DNA of 64,000 nucleotides from positions 21,866-85,865 of IMG/VR virus record IMGVR_UViG_3300021959_008125, one strand, 5' to 3'. The notes beneath the pieces were generated by a model that had not been told where the DNA came from, did not search any database, and saw nothing but the letters and a program-made list of their open reading frames with translations. The position numbers and the translations under genes are program-made. The stretch comes from a virus. Positions 1 through 8,883 of the stretch are shown piece by piece; position 1 is the first letter of the stretch, and the number at the start of each line of letters is the position of its first letter.

Positions 1-1
1 G

Positions 2-553
2 CATGTATCAGAGTTATTTAAAGATATATTACAAACAGAAAATATAGAAAACCTTATTTCTAAAGTTCCATTCGACATAGACGAAACAGATAAAACAAAC
101 CACGGTCCTCCTGGGTTTAAACCAGGATATTTTAACGCAGATCTACCATATAACCCAGTTCATTACACGAATACTTTTATAAGTACAGTTATGTGTGCCT
201 TTCCGTTTGTAGAAAACGCATGTCATCTGCACGATTCAACTTATAATCCTATATACTGCGGTCATCCTGTTATTCAATTTGGACCCTACAGACATTTACA
301 AAAGTTAAAAGAACTAGGATTTAAAACTTTCGATCGATGGTGGGATGAAAGTTATGATAATATTGAAGACGGATGGGAAAGATTAAATGCTGTATTCGAT
401 ATTATAAAACAGATTTCTAAACTCTCTAATAAAGATTTATTAAAAATGAATAGAGAAATGAAAGATATACTCATTCATAACTCAGAGTTAATAAACAATT
501 TTGACGTAGAAAAACACCTTGTAAAACGAATTTTTGATGAAACAGTTTTATAG
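2..553 (+). CDS. Glycosyltransferase-like protein, C-terminal part (5' end outside window)
   Basis: The frame is open from the first bases of the window to the stop at 551-553, so the gene begins upstream; the first internal ATG (191) is unlikely to be the true start. The C-terminal part carries a pattern (CGHPVIQFGP, then LGFKTFDRWWDESYD and an arginine-rich helix) that I associate with C-terminal halves of phage and bacterial surface-glycan transferases of the exostosin/fucosyltransferase-like type. It opens a block of overlapping sugar genes. The family assignment is inference from motif resemblance; the donor and acceptor are unknown. Confidence 0.55.
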   Translation, partial: HVSELFKDILQTENIENLISKVPFDIDETDKTNHGPPGFKPGYFNADLPYNPVHYTNTFISTVMCAFPFVENACHLHDSTYNPIYCGHPVIQFGPYRHLQKLKELGFKTFDRWWDESYDNIEDGWERLNAVFDIIKQISKLSNKDLLKMNREMKDILIHNSELINNFDVEKHLVKRIFDETVL

Positions 554-953
554 AAACTACACCATTATTAACTTTTTTAAAAAACCAATTTTAGAAAAGT
601 ACGAAAACATTAAAGTACATAATAATGCTAATGAAAATACTCTATTTGAAATTAAAAACTATGAAATAGACAATCACTTTTTATACAAAGGACATATACT
701 TTTGTTTGGAAAGTTGATTTATCCTATAGAAGATATACTAAAACATTCGTTATCGAGATTTAATTTATATGCCAACCACAGTTCATTGAACACAGTAAAT
801 CATTCTACAGTAGATCGTTCTGTAGTATACTGCAGTTCTTGGGTGCTTCCATTTATTTTTCATAATATGGAAAGTAATAAATCTCTATACGAAGCTTGTA
901 TAAGACATAGAATACAGGTAGAAACATTTGATAAAATTTCTATACTATTATGA
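534..953 (+). CDS. Hypothetical protein in glycan cluster
   Basis: A 139-residue protein that I do not recognise. It overlaps the preceding gene by 20 bases and the following gene by 4 bases, so it is almost certainly co-translated with them. It has no signal peptide, membrane segment or obvious catalytic motif. The context suggests a part in surface-sugar synthesis, but nothing in the protein itself shows it. Confidence 0.6.
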   Translation: MMKQFYRNYTIINFFKKPILEKYENIKVHNNANENTLFEIKNYEIDNHFLYKGHILLFGKLIYPIEDILKHSLSRFNLYANHSSLNTVNHSTVDRSVVYCSSWVLPFIFHNMESNKSLYEACIRHRIQVETFDKISILL

Positions 954-1750
954 GAATAGCAGTACTATTAAGCGGTCAAGTAAGAGATTGGATGGTCTGT
1001 AGAGATAACCAAAAGTTCTTTTGGACTTCCTGTACCCAAAAAGACCCTCAAGTAGACTACTTTATACATACATGGGATTATAGTCAAGATAGAACAGGAG
1101 TTACAAAACCTTATCAAAACAGAAATATATCTGAACAAGAATTTGAAGAAATTTTAGATTTTTACCAACCAAAAAAGTATATTATAGAGAGCAAACCTAG
1201 TAAAGATGTATTTTATGATGACCACTGGTGTAACTTATTTTATAGTTTCGTTAAGTCTTTACAGTTTAAAAGAGAGTATGAATTAGAAAATAATTTTAAA
1301 TACGATGTAGTTGTTAAATCGAGATTCGATTTAGCTTTCGATCCAAGATACCATTTCAGGATACCGGTACTTTTTAACAATTGCCTCTATACTACCCACG
1401 GAGGTCCTATGGAAATGGAATGCGGTATGTTTAATTTTAACGACTGTGTATTTCTAGGCAATTCTTATTCTATGGATTTACTTATTAACATCTACCATTA
1501 TCGTCAGTTTCTTATAAGAACATTTGAACAAAAAGATTCTCTAACAGATAATCGAAACAGGCCCGGTCACCCATACGGTCCTGGTACTTTAATGCATGAA
1601 TACTTCAGAGATTATGGAATAACACCTATGTTTAATATGGGTTGGCAAGAAACTATAATTAAAGCAGGTCATCCAGAAGGACTTAATTTATTTAAACCTG
1701 AGGAGTTTGATATTATGGAAAAGTATTTTAGAGACTGGTATCTTAATTAA
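950..1750 (+). CDS. Putative glycosyltransferase, SGQ...RxD family (copy 1 of 4)
   Basis: A 266-residue protein that begins with a Rossmann-like strand and the motif LLSGQVRDW, followed by a VDYFIHTWD segment and, near the middle, YDVVVKSRFDLAF. The arrangement (N-terminal nucleotide-sugar-like strand, HTW motif, central RxD) recurs in three other proteins of this window (8230, 16998, 40025). The RxD element could be the metal/nucleotide-sugar motif of a GT-A fold; that is inference. It lies between overlapping sugar genes. No membrane segment is seen. Confidence 0.55.
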   Translation: MRIAVLLSGQVRDWMVCRDNQKFFWTSCTQKDPQVDYFIHTWDYSQDRTGVTKPYQNRNISEQEFEEILDFYQPKKYIIESKPSKDVFYDDHWCNLFYSFVKSLQFKREYELENNFKYDVVVKSRFDLAFDPRYHFRIPVLFNNCLYTTHGGPMEMECGMFNFNDCVFLGNSYSMDLLINIYHYRQFLIRTFEQKDSLTDNRNRPGHPYGPGTLMHEYFRDYGITPMFNMGWQETIIKAGHPEGLNLFKPEEFDIMEKYFRDWYLN

Positions 1751-1751
1751 T

Positions 1752-2687
1752 ATGAAAAAAAAGATTGCTTTTTACTGCTGTACTAATGGATTAGGGCATT
1801 TTAAACGAGTTAATGAAATAGCAAAATATTTAACTGACCTGTTTAAAATTACCATCTATTGTAACCAAGTACAGGCAGAAAAAATTGGGAAGCTTGATAC
1901 CGTAGAGTATATTTTTTACTCTCAAGACAATATAAAATGGAATTTAGTTACTCAAGGCCATGGAAAAAAAGCAATAGATACCTATTTTAACTGGCTACAG
2001 CAATACGGTCCAACAGTTAAACAGTATGATATAGTAGTTTCGGATAATTTAGTAGGATTATGTGATTATGGAAATGTACTTCTAATGGGTTCATTTTTTT
2101 GGAAAGACGTTTTTAATTCATATATAGGTGAAAACCTACTCAGTAAAGTTGATGAACGAATACTTTCTGAGAAACAACCTGTAATTTGTACAAATAAGTA
2201 TGTTGAAACACAATCAATTAAAGAATATCCATTTAAATTTCAATCAGGATTTGGATGTGAACAGCAGCTTAAAGTAGCGAGTGAGACTAAACATACAATT
2301 ATACAGTATCCTAGTTTACCTTATTTAGAAAAGTATAATACATATCTAGATAAATTATTTAGTATACAGGAACTTGGATGTACGAAAAATTTATCGTATA
2401 TTTATGATACTCGTATAATCGCAAGACCTGGAGTTGGTACTATTACTCATTGTGTAGAATATAGAATTCCTTTAATTGCTTTGTACAGTAATAAAGATTC
2501 TGCAGAAATTATAGAACTAGCTCATATAGTTGAAGAATTAAAAATAGGGTACAAACAGAATATAGAGGAATCTTTAGATATGACTAAAATTAAGATGTTG
2601 AGATCAAATACAAATTTTTGTTATGTAGATCCACCTTTCGAACTAAACGGATACAGTAAAATTGCAAATTATATAAAAAAATTATGA
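1752..2687 (+). CDS. GT-B type glycosyltransferase
   Basis: A 311-residue protein when started at the ATG at 1752, directly after the preceding stop; an upstream in-frame ATG at 1707 would add a poorly conserved-looking extension inside the previous gene. The N-terminus (CCTNGLGHFKRVNEIAKYL) is the GxGH acceptor-domain motif of MurG/UDP-glycosyltransferase-like enzymes. The C-terminal RPGVGTITHCVEYRIPLIALY is the donor-binding motif in which the sugar nucleotide is held. It probably adds a sugar from an NDP donor to a glycan. It overlaps the next gene by 4 bases. Confidence 0.75.
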   Translation: MKKKIAFYCCTNGLGHFKRVNEIAKYLTDLFKITIYCNQVQAEKIGKLDTVEYIFYSQDNIKWNLVTQGHGKKAIDTYFNWLQQYGPTVKQYDIVVSDNLVGLCDYGNVLLMGSFFWKDVFNSYIGENLLSKVDERILSEKQPVICTNKYVETQSIKEYPFKFQSGFGCEQQLKVASETKHTIIQYPSLPYLEKYNTYLDKLFSIQELGCTKNLSYIYDTRIIARPGVGTITHCVEYRIPLIALYSNKDSAEIIELAHIVEELKIGYKQNIEESLDMTKIKMLRSNTNFCYVDPPFELNGYSKIANYIKKL

Positions 2688-3454
2688 AAATAGGTATTAT
2701 AGGAAAAGGAGTCGTCGGCACGGCTATCAAAAAAGGTTTTGAGAAAATTAAACACGAAGTAAGTTATCATGATATTAAACATGATACTAAAATACAAGAT
2801 GTATTAAATACTGAAATTATTTATATCTGTGTTGGTACCCCATCGGATAACGAAGGTAATTGTAATATTTCTGCAGTTATTTCTGTGGTAAAAGAATTAA
2901 GTGAATTAGAATACAGAGGAATAGTAGCAATTAAATCTACTGTTAAACCAGGTACTACTTTAAAACTCAAAGAAAAACACCCAGAACTAACTTTATGTTT
3001 TGTACCTGAATTTTTAAGAGAAAGGTGTGCCTATGAAGACTTTGTGTATAATAATAGTGTTTTAGTGGTTGGTACAGATAATGTTGATGTTTATAAAAAG
3101 ATAGTTAAATCTCATGGTGTTTTACCTACACATAAGTTACAGTTATCTATACCTGAAGCAGAATTAATGAAGTATTTCTCTAATACGTATAAAGCGATGA
3201 GAATAACTTTTGCTAATTCTTTTTACAGGCTTGCTAAACATTTTGGTGCTAATTACGATGCAATTAAAGATGCTTTTTTATTCCATGCAGTAGAAGAAGG
3301 ACATTACTTAAGAGTTAATAAAGACTTTGGGTACGGGTATGGCGGAATGTGTTTACCTAAAGATACTAAAGCGATGAAAAAATTAGTAGAAGAGGAAGGA
3401 CTAGACTTAGGTATATTTAAGTTTATCGATGAAGAGAATGATAAATTTGTATGA
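2684..3454 (+). CDS. UDP-glucose/GDP-mannose dehydrogenase family protein, short form
   Basis: NAD-dependent oxidation of a nucleotide sugar to a uronic acid is the usual family reaction. The N-terminal dinucleotide fold is clear (IGIIGKGVVGTAI), the ICVGTPSD and KSTVKPGTT segments are typical, and the catalytic cysteine lies in GGMCLPKD (family GGxCxPKD). At 256 residues it is much shorter than the usual 400 or more: the C-terminal UDP-binding domain is absent. It may therefore use a different substrate or a partner subunit. Cytoplasmic, and overlapping both neighbours by 4 bases. Confidence 0.8.
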   Translation: MKIGIIGKGVVGTAIKKGFEKIKHEVSYHDIKHDTKIQDVLNTEIIYICVGTPSDNEGNCNISAVISVVKELSELEYRGIVAIKSTVKPGTTLKLKEKHPELTLCFVPEFLRERCAYEDFVYNNSVLVVGTDNVDVYKKIVKSHGVLPTHKLQLSIPEAELMKYFSNTYKAMRITFANSFYRLAKHFGANYDAIKDAFLFHAVEEGHYLRVNKDFGYGYGGMCLPKDTKAMKKLVEEEGLDLGIFKFIDEENDKFV

Positions 3455-4308
3455 AAATAATTTCTGGAGAAGCTATTCAAGATTTATGTGGAGTAAGTAT
3501 AAGTAAGCAAGAACATAAACCTTTTGAGAGTAGTAATCAAATAGATTCTATAGATATAGATAATTTTGATTTTGAAAATTTTGACAACCCTTATAAAGTA
3601 TATGTAAACAGTTCTCTCATTAATCGAGTAAAGCCAAAGTTAATTGAATCGAAACTATATGAAAAACTTTCTAAGTTTCAAAACCCTTTCGACCTTATAC
3701 TACATAACTCAGATGACTCTTTTAATGATGCACATCTAAACTTTTTCAATTTACCTAAAGTTAAAAGAATATTTTCACAAAATGTCAACACTACTAATAG
3801 TAAGTTGATTCCTTTACCAATAGGTCTAGCAAACAGTTTTTGGAAGTGGGGCGATAAAGAGTACTTTAAAACAGAATTAAAAGAGCTTATTCCAAAAACT
3901 AAATTTATTCACTTTAACTTTACTGTTTATGATGGCGGGGTAAGAGATGAATATAGACCTCAATGTTATGAAGCTGCTATAAGTAAAGGGTTAGAAACTA
4001 CACCCAGCTTTGAATTTAAAGAATATGTAAAAGAGTTAAAAAAATACAAATACAGCTTAAGCCCTGAAGGTAATGGAATAGATTGTTATAGAATGTGGGA
4101 ATGTTTGTACCTTAAAGTTATACCTATATGCCATAGAAACATTTTAACTGAGTATTTTTCTAAGATTTTTCCTATAGTATTAGTAGACGATTGGAATGAT
4201 TTAGATATAAACTACTTAGAAGAAAATTATGAAAAACTTTCTAATTGGAAAAATTACTACTTGTTAGACTTAGATCTATATCTTAAACATATAAATTTTT
4301 ATGATTAA
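3451..4308 (+). CDS. Exostosin-like glycosyltransferase
   Basis: A 285-residue protein. The C-terminal half contains YKYSLSPEGNGIDCYRMWECLYLKVIPIC, which matches the exostosin-type signature (LSPxGNGIDCxRxWEaLyxGxIPI) found in many phage and protist sugar transferases. The N-terminal half is diverged. It is embedded in the overlapping sugar gene block (4-base overlap upstream, 8-base overlap downstream). The sugar transferred is unknown. Confidence 0.65.
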   Translation: MKIISGEAIQDLCGVSISKQEHKPFESSNQIDSIDIDNFDFENFDNPYKVYVNSSLINRVKPKLIESKLYEKLSKFQNPFDLILHNSDDSFNDAHLNFFNLPKVKRIFSQNVNTTNSKLIPLPIGLANSFWKWGDKEYFKTELKELIPKTKFIHFNFTVYDGGVRDEYRPQCYEAAISKGLETTPSFEFKEYVKELKKYKYSLSPEGNGIDCYRMWECLYLKVIPICHRNILTEYFSKIFPIVLVDDWNDLDINYLEENYEKLSNWKNYYLLDLDLYLKHINFYD

Positions 4309-4936
4309 CCATATTAATAAGTTTATTTTTTTACATATTCCTAAAACAGGAGGAATGTCTATTGGACAAACTCTATACAATTTGATGGGAGTAACTAAAA
4401 AATATGACGGATTTAGAATACATCATGATGAATTTAATGAAGATATATTTAGAGATTACTTTGTTTTTACTTTTGTCCGAAATCCCTGGGATAGGTTATA
4501 CTCCCAATATAAATTTAGACCTTTTCTTAAAGAACATAATTTTGAATACGCAGTTAATAATTTAGAAGATTTATTTGAACAAGAATTAGGCGGTATACCT
4601 GATAGTGCTAAGTACACTTTGAACACTCCTATTCAAACAGTATCAGATGGTTCCGGTGAATTCATACATTTAGCTAGTCAAGTAGAATTCCTTCAAGGAA
4701 AATTTAGTCAAAATGTTGATAGATTACCTTTTATAAATTTTATAGGTAGATTTGAAAATTTACAAGAAGATTTTAATTATGTGTGCAGTAAGATAGGAAT
4801 ACCACAAACACAGCTCTTACATATGAACAGAGGAAACTCAAGTACACCTTATAAAGATATTTATAATAAAGAGTTAGTAGAAAAAACCAGAAAAAAATTT
4901 TCTGACGATATAAGTTATTTTAATTATGAGTTTTGA
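4301..4936 (+). CDS. Carbohydrate sulfotransferase (PAPS-dependent)
   Basis: A 211-residue protein with both cofactor-binding signatures of the sulfotransferase family: the 5'-phosphosulfate loop FLHIPKTGGMS at residues 10-20 and the 3'-phosphate site FTFVRNPWDRLYSQY at about residues 57-71. Members move sulfate from PAPS to hydroxyl groups of sugars. Its presence with glycosyltransferases points to a sulfated glycan. An APS kinase that could supply PAPS is encoded in the same genome at 39253. No membrane anchor is present, unlike Golgi relatives. Confidence 0.85.
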   Translation: MINHINKFIFLHIPKTGGMSIGQTLYNLMGVTKKYDGFRIHHDEFNEDIFRDYFVFTFVRNPWDRLYSQYKFRPFLKEHNFEYAVNNLEDLFEQELGGIPDSAKYTLNTPIQTVSDGSGEFIHLASQVEFLQGKFSQNVDRLPFINFIGRFENLQEDFNYVCSKIGIPQTQLLHMNRGNSSTPYKDIYNKELVEKTRKKFSDDISYFNYEF

Positions 4937-5741
4937 TAATCTTTATTTTAATAAAGTACACTATTACTTTGATACTTTTTCTCACTTAGAAAATTTTGAT
5001 ATTATACCGTATCAAAAAGTCGTAGACCTGTATTTAAAGAATCATACTACGTTAAAAAAAAGTAACCAAAGTTTTGGTGAAAACGAACGTCCATTAAATT
5101 CTAAAGTAGATAAGTTAGACAGAAAAGGATTTTGGTTTGGTTTTGCCCCTATGTACTTTGAGGTTGATAAGTACGTTCAGACTAAAGCTGATGTAATATC
5201 TATGGATATGGTTGGAGTTGGAGAAACTTGGGATAATTTTATTTATTTAACTATTCCCGGAGAATTAATTAATAAGTTTATGAATAGTGTGCATGATAAT
5301 GAGGACTTGACCCTTGCTAAACAATTTATAGACGAGGTTGAGAAAAAGGACCCTAACTGGGAAACCGAATACTACCTAGAACTACAATCAGAATACGATA
5401 AAAGATATAATGAACATTCAGAATATACTGATTATTTTGAGACTCATAAGGTTCTGAAGTGGAGACAAGATATAAGCTTTGAACAATATCAGTCAATTAA
5501 ACAAAACGGACTTATATACCCAATCTGTTATAATAACTCAGAAGAAATCTTTGACAGAGGTACCCACCGCGCAGTTTTTCTAGCTAAAAGTAAAAGTGAT
5601 GTACCTGTTTTTATACAGTTCCCTATAGATAAACCTTTAAATATGCAAATACATACTCCACCTCACTTTAGAGGATCAAAATTATTAATTGATTTAGATA
5701 TACATAAAAAAAATATGGAGTTTAAATTTAAAGATAGTTAA
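4926..5741 (+). CDS. Hypothetical protein with ParB-like DRGTHR segment
   Basis: A 271-residue protein that I do not recognise overall. Near the C-terminus it has IFDRGTHRAVFLAKSKSDVPVFI, which resembles the DGxHRxxAxxxxGxxxVPV strand-helix of ParB/sulfiredoxin-fold domains; a preceding GLIYPICYN segment would fit the first strand of that fold. In sugar clusters such domains are seen in small enzymes of unknown role. It overlaps the sulfotransferase by 11 bases and is followed after 1 base by the next gene. Confidence 0.5.
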   Translation: MSFDNLYFNKVHYYFDTFSHLENFDIIPYQKVVDLYLKNHTTLKKSNQSFGENERPLNSKVDKLDRKGFWFGFAPMYFEVDKYVQTKADVISMDMVGVGETWDNFIYLTIPGELINKFMNSVHDNEDLTLAKQFIDEVEKKDPNWETEYYLELQSEYDKRYNEHSEYTDYFETHKVLKWRQDISFEQYQSIKQNGLIYPICYNNSEEIFDRGTHRAVFLAKSKSDVPVFIQFPIDKPLNMQIHTPPHFRGSKLLIDLDIHKKNMEFKFKDS

Positions 5742-5742
5742 A

Positions 5743-6558
5743 ATGATACATATAATTACTTCCCACCATAATACTGAAGAGTTCATACTCCCTCAGATTC
5801 ATTTTTTAAAGCAAAATTTAAAACAAGAGTATAAAATATGGGCGTATTTTGACCCTGAGGATAAAAGTAAGATAAAAAAGTATAAAGACTATTTCTATTT
5901 TTTAGAGTATCCACCTTCTTTAATACAGATAATAAAACAAGGAGGTACAAGTAAAGATATAACATATAAAAACGAACCAGGTAGTTTAGATGCACATTAC
6001 TTAAAACTAGACCACCTTACAAGTAAAGTAATTACCGACGAAAATACAGATGATAATGATATTTTATTATTTTTAGACGGAGATTCTTTTCCTATCGCAC
6101 CTATCGACGATTTTATAGAAGAAAAGCTCAAAAGATATGAATTATGTGCTATTCAAAGATTAGAAAATGGATTTGATCTACAACCTCATGGTTCTTTTAC
6201 TTTGACTACTGTAAAGCTTTTCAAAAGAATTAAACCATCTTGGGCTCCTGGCTTTAGCTGGGTAAATGATTTTCTATCAGTAAGATCAGATGTAGGTGGT
6301 GAAATACTTCGTAAATTAATAGAACATAGAGTCGACTGGTTTCCATTAAGAAGATCTAACAAACAAAATATACACCCAGTCTGCTTTGGAGTTTACGATG
6401 ATCTTATTTATCACCACGGTGCAGGGTTTAGAGGTAAAATTGATGGATTTACTCTTAAACATAGACCTAACCAGAATACAGAAGAAATGTACGAGCAAGC
6501 AAGAATACTAGAAGATAGAATGAGTAAATTAGAAACTTTTTATGATGTATTACTATGA
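5743..6558 (+). CDS. GT-A type glycosyltransferase-like protein
   Basis: A 271-residue protein with an N-terminal strand (MIHIITSHHN), a central acidic metal site in ILLFLDGDSFPI (a DxD motif, roughly residues 105-116) and a FSWVNDFLS segment further on. This layout is that of GT-A nucleotide-sugar transferases that hold Mn2+ through the DxD. It begins 1 base after the previous stop and overlaps the next gene by 4 bases. The acceptor is unknown. Confidence 0.65.
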   Translation: MIHIITSHHNTEEFILPQIHFLKQNLKQEYKIWAYFDPEDKSKIKKYKDYFYFLEYPPSLIQIIKQGGTSKDITYKNEPGSLDAHYLKLDHLTSKVITDENTDDNDILLFLDGDSFPIAPIDDFIEEKLKRYELCAIQRLENGFDLQPHGSFTLTTVKLFKRIKPSWAPGFSWVNDFLSVRSDVGGEILRKLIEHRVDWFPLRRSNKQNIHPVCFGVYDDLIYHHGAGFRGKIDGFTLKHRPNQNTEEMYEQARILEDRMSKLETFYDVLL

Positions 6559-7229
6559 AAAAATTAGCAGTTTTAATTCACGCTCGTAGAGAAAGCACAC
6601 GAGTACCTGACAAACATCTTAGACCTTTAGACTCGGCTGGATCATGTATGTTAGACATAGCTCTAAAAAATATAAGGGATTTAAAAAACGTCAACGAAAA
6701 ATGGTTAGCAGCATGGGATGCAGATATAAAAGACAGGTATATACCAGGAGTTTCGATATTACATAGAGAAAGAGCATCTGTCGCACCTGGCAACTGTCAC
6801 CACTCAATAATGTATAAACACTTAGAAGAAGTAAAATCGGATTATATATGTAATTATAATCCATGCCAACCTTTTTTGGATGTTAGCAAAGTTCAAGAAG
6901 TCATAGATTGGTTTATATCTAGTAACTATGAAAGTGCTATAACAGTAAAAAAAGTAAGAAACTTTTTCTGGTACGATAATCTTAAACCAATTAACTTTAA
7001 ACAAAAAGATAGATTATCAACTACTGCTGGTCCTTGGGTTTATGAAGCTACACATTCTTTAGTATTTTATAGAAAAGATTATATGTTGAACAATTGGGAA
7101 TTATTTTCTAATGCAGAAAACGATCCTCATCCGTATGTAATTGACTGGCCAGAAGAAGAGCTTGTGGATGTTGATACTGAGTTAGACTTTAAATTAGTAA
7201 AAACTTTATATAATGAAGTACATAATTGA
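6555..7229 (+). CDS. CMP-nonulosonate cytidylyltransferase-like (NeuA/KdsB family)
   Basis: A 224-residue protein with the nucleotide-binding start of CMP-sugar synthetases (LIHARRESTRVPDKHLRPL, family ARxxSxRxPxKxL), a NPCQPFL segment after the central sheet, and a C-terminal IDWPEEELVDVDTELDF that matches the family ending in which a bound acidic sugar is recognised. It would activate a nonulosonic (sialic-like) acid with CTP. A NeuB-type synthase is encoded at 13473 in the same block, which strengthens the reading. Confidence 0.75.
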   Translation: MKKLAVLIHARRESTRVPDKHLRPLDSAGSCMLDIALKNIRDLKNVNEKWLAAWDADIKDRYIPGVSILHRERASVAPGNCHHSIMYKHLEEVKSDYICNYNPCQPFLDVSKVQEVIDWFISSNYESAITVKKVRNFFWYDNLKPINFKQKDRLSTTAGPWVYEATHSLVFYRKDYMLNNWELFSNAENDPHPYVIDWPEEELVDVDTELDFKLVKTLYNEVHN

Positions 7230-7512
7230 TATAGACAATACAATTTGTAAAGAGGAGGGACCTGTTATAGATAGAAGACCATACCTAGATAGAATAGAAA
7301 AAATTAATCAACTCTATGATGACGGTCATATTATTATATTCTATACAGCAAGAGGAAATAAAAGCGGAAGAGGGGAAGCATATTATAGACCGATAACTGA
7401 AGCTCAATTAGAGAATTGGGGGTGTAAGTATCACCATTTATTCTTTAAGCCTTTTGATGGTGATATATTTATAGATGATAGGAGTATTCATCCAAATGAA
7501 TTTTTCAAGTAA
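7213..7512 (+). CDS. HAD-superfamily phosphatase, capsule type
   Basis: A 99-residue minimal HAD hydrolase. Motif I is YIIDIDNTIC near the N-terminus (nucleophile aspartate and acid/base aspartate), motif II is FYTARG, and the metal-binding acidic motif is FIDDRS near the end. Small HADs of this kind sit in capsule and LPS clusters and remove phosphate from sugar intermediates. It overlaps its upstream neighbour by 17 bases and abuts the nucleotidyltransferase gene. A second HAD of the same size class is at 39687. Confidence 0.75.
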   Translation: MKYIIDIDNTICKEEGPVIDRRPYLDRIEKINQLYDDGHIIIFYTARGNKSGRGEAYYRPITEAQLENWGCKYHHLFFKPFDGDIFIDDRSIHPNEFFK

Positions 7513-8237
7513 TGAAACAGTTTTTTAATTTAGTTGTACCGATGGCCGGAAGAGGCTCAAGATTTACCGAACAAGGTTACACAGATTCAAAACCTTTTAT
7601 CGATGTAAATGGAAAACCAATGATTCAAAGAGTCATTGAGAACCTTAACTTTGAATTCAATCCAGATTTTAAGACTATAATTCTTTGTCAAAAATCAGAT
7701 TATGAAAGATATGATTTTTCTATCTTTAAAGAGATTATAGGACATAATAATATAGAAATTATTCAAGTCGACGGTATTACCGAAGGTGCAGCATGTACTT
7801 TGTTATTAGCAAAAGAATTCATTGATAGCGACGTTCCTATGTTATCATTTAACACTGATCAAATGATTGACTACGATGTTAACGGTACGTTCTTTAAAAT
7901 GCAAAATTTTGACGGAGGTATACCTTGCTTTAAAGGAGATAGCACAGACTGGTCTTATGCTAAGACAGATGAAGTGGGATATGTAACTGAAGTAGCAGAA
8001 AAGAAAGTCATTTCAAATGATGCTACCGCAGGATACTACTACTGGGCTAAAGGTTCTGATTTTGTTAAGTACGCAGAAGAAATGATTGCAGCTAACGATA
8101 GAGTAAATAATGAATTCTACGTAGCTCCAGTCTATAATTATGCAATTAAAGATGGTAAAAAGATCTGCATTACATATGTAGATAAGGTATACGAATTAGG
8201 TACACCTTACTATTTAAAGAAGTTTTTAAATGGATAA
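7512..8237 (+). CDS. Sugar-phosphate nucleotidyltransferase
   Basis: A 241-residue nucleotidyltransferase. The NTP-binding signature is at the N-terminus (VVPMAGRGSRFTEQGY, then SKPFIDVNGKPMI), and the central LSFNTDQM matches the metal-binding aspartate region. It would join NTP and a sugar 1-phosphate to give an NDP-sugar donor for the neighbouring transferases. The GRGSRF version of the loop is common in proteins fused to or next to small HAD phosphatases, as here. It overlaps the next gene by 8 bases. Confidence 0.8.
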   Translation: MKQFFNLVVPMAGRGSRFTEQGYTDSKPFIDVNGKPMIQRVIENLNFEFNPDFKTIILCQKSDYERYDFSIFKEIIGHNNIEIIQVDGITEGAACTLLLAKEFIDSDVPMLSFNTDQMIDYDVNGTFFKMQNFDGGIPCFKGDSTDWSYAKTDEVGYVTEVAEKKVISNDATAGYYYWAKGSDFVKYAEEMIAANDRVNNEFYVAPVYNYAIKDGKKICITYVDKVYELGTPYYLKKFLNG

Positions 8238-8883
8238 AAAAAGAGTTGCTATTTGCTTTTTTGGTCAGGTTAGAACTTTTAGAGTTTTAGATGAACTGTA
8301 TAAAACTTTGAGTAGTGATAAGTTTGATGTAGATTATTTTATAAGCACTTGGGATGATTTCAACGATAAATTTAAGTTTAATTTTTGCACAAAAAAAGAG
8401 TTCATCAAACCAGATATTATAAAATTTAAAAATAATACGGATAGAGCAGCATATACTCTTTTTAGAGTAAATAATTTAAAATCAAGATTTGAAATAGATA
8501 ATAACTTTATATACGACTGTGTGGTATGGACAAGATCAGAAATTCTTTTTAAAGAAGATAGTTTAATAAATTTATTAGAAGATAAAATTTTTAACTGTGA
8601 AGATTACGAAATCAATACTTTGAGTAGTATAAAAGTAAATAAACAGAAAATTCCACATCTTCCTTTAGACTATTTCTACTTAGGTTCATCATTAGCTTTT
8701 GATCTTTACTCTACTGGATGGAAATCTTACTTTAAAAGTAAAAAGAAACCCTATGTAGGTCAAACTTACGGTGGTCATACCTTCCATCCTCATTGTATTT
8801 TAAAAAATAACTTAAAATTGAATGAAGTAAATATTCCTAACAAGTTTTTATTTAATCAAACAAAACAGAGAGAGATAAAGTAA
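8230..8883 (+). CDS. Putative glycosyltransferase, SGQ...RxD family (copy 2 of 4)
   Basis: A 217-residue relative of the protein at 950: it starts with VAICFFGQVRTF, has VDYFISTWDD where copy 1 has VDYFIHTWD, and a central YDCVVWTRSEILF where copy 1 has YDVVVKSRFDLAF. Here the RxD aspartate is replaced by glutamate. The same conserved spacing supports a shared fold. It overlaps the nucleotidyltransferase gene and abuts the radical SAM gene. Confidence 0.55.
   Translation: MDKKRVAICFFGQVRTFRVLDELYKTLSSDKFDVDYFISTWDDFNDKFKFNFCTKKEFIKPDIIKFKNNTDRAAYTLFRVNNLKSRFEIDNNFIYDCVVWTRSEILFKEDSLINLLEDKIFNCEDYEINTLSSIKVNKQKIPHLPLDYFYLGSSLAFDLYSTGWKSYFKSKKKPYVGQTYGGHTFHPHCILKNNLKLNEVNIPNKFLFNQTKQREIK

Noticed and set aside
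5018-5027. Other GTCGTAG matches (for example near 5018 and 37439) as further preQ1-like leaders
   Set aside because: They lie inside coding sequence and lack the AGTG/CACT stem and the A-rich tail.
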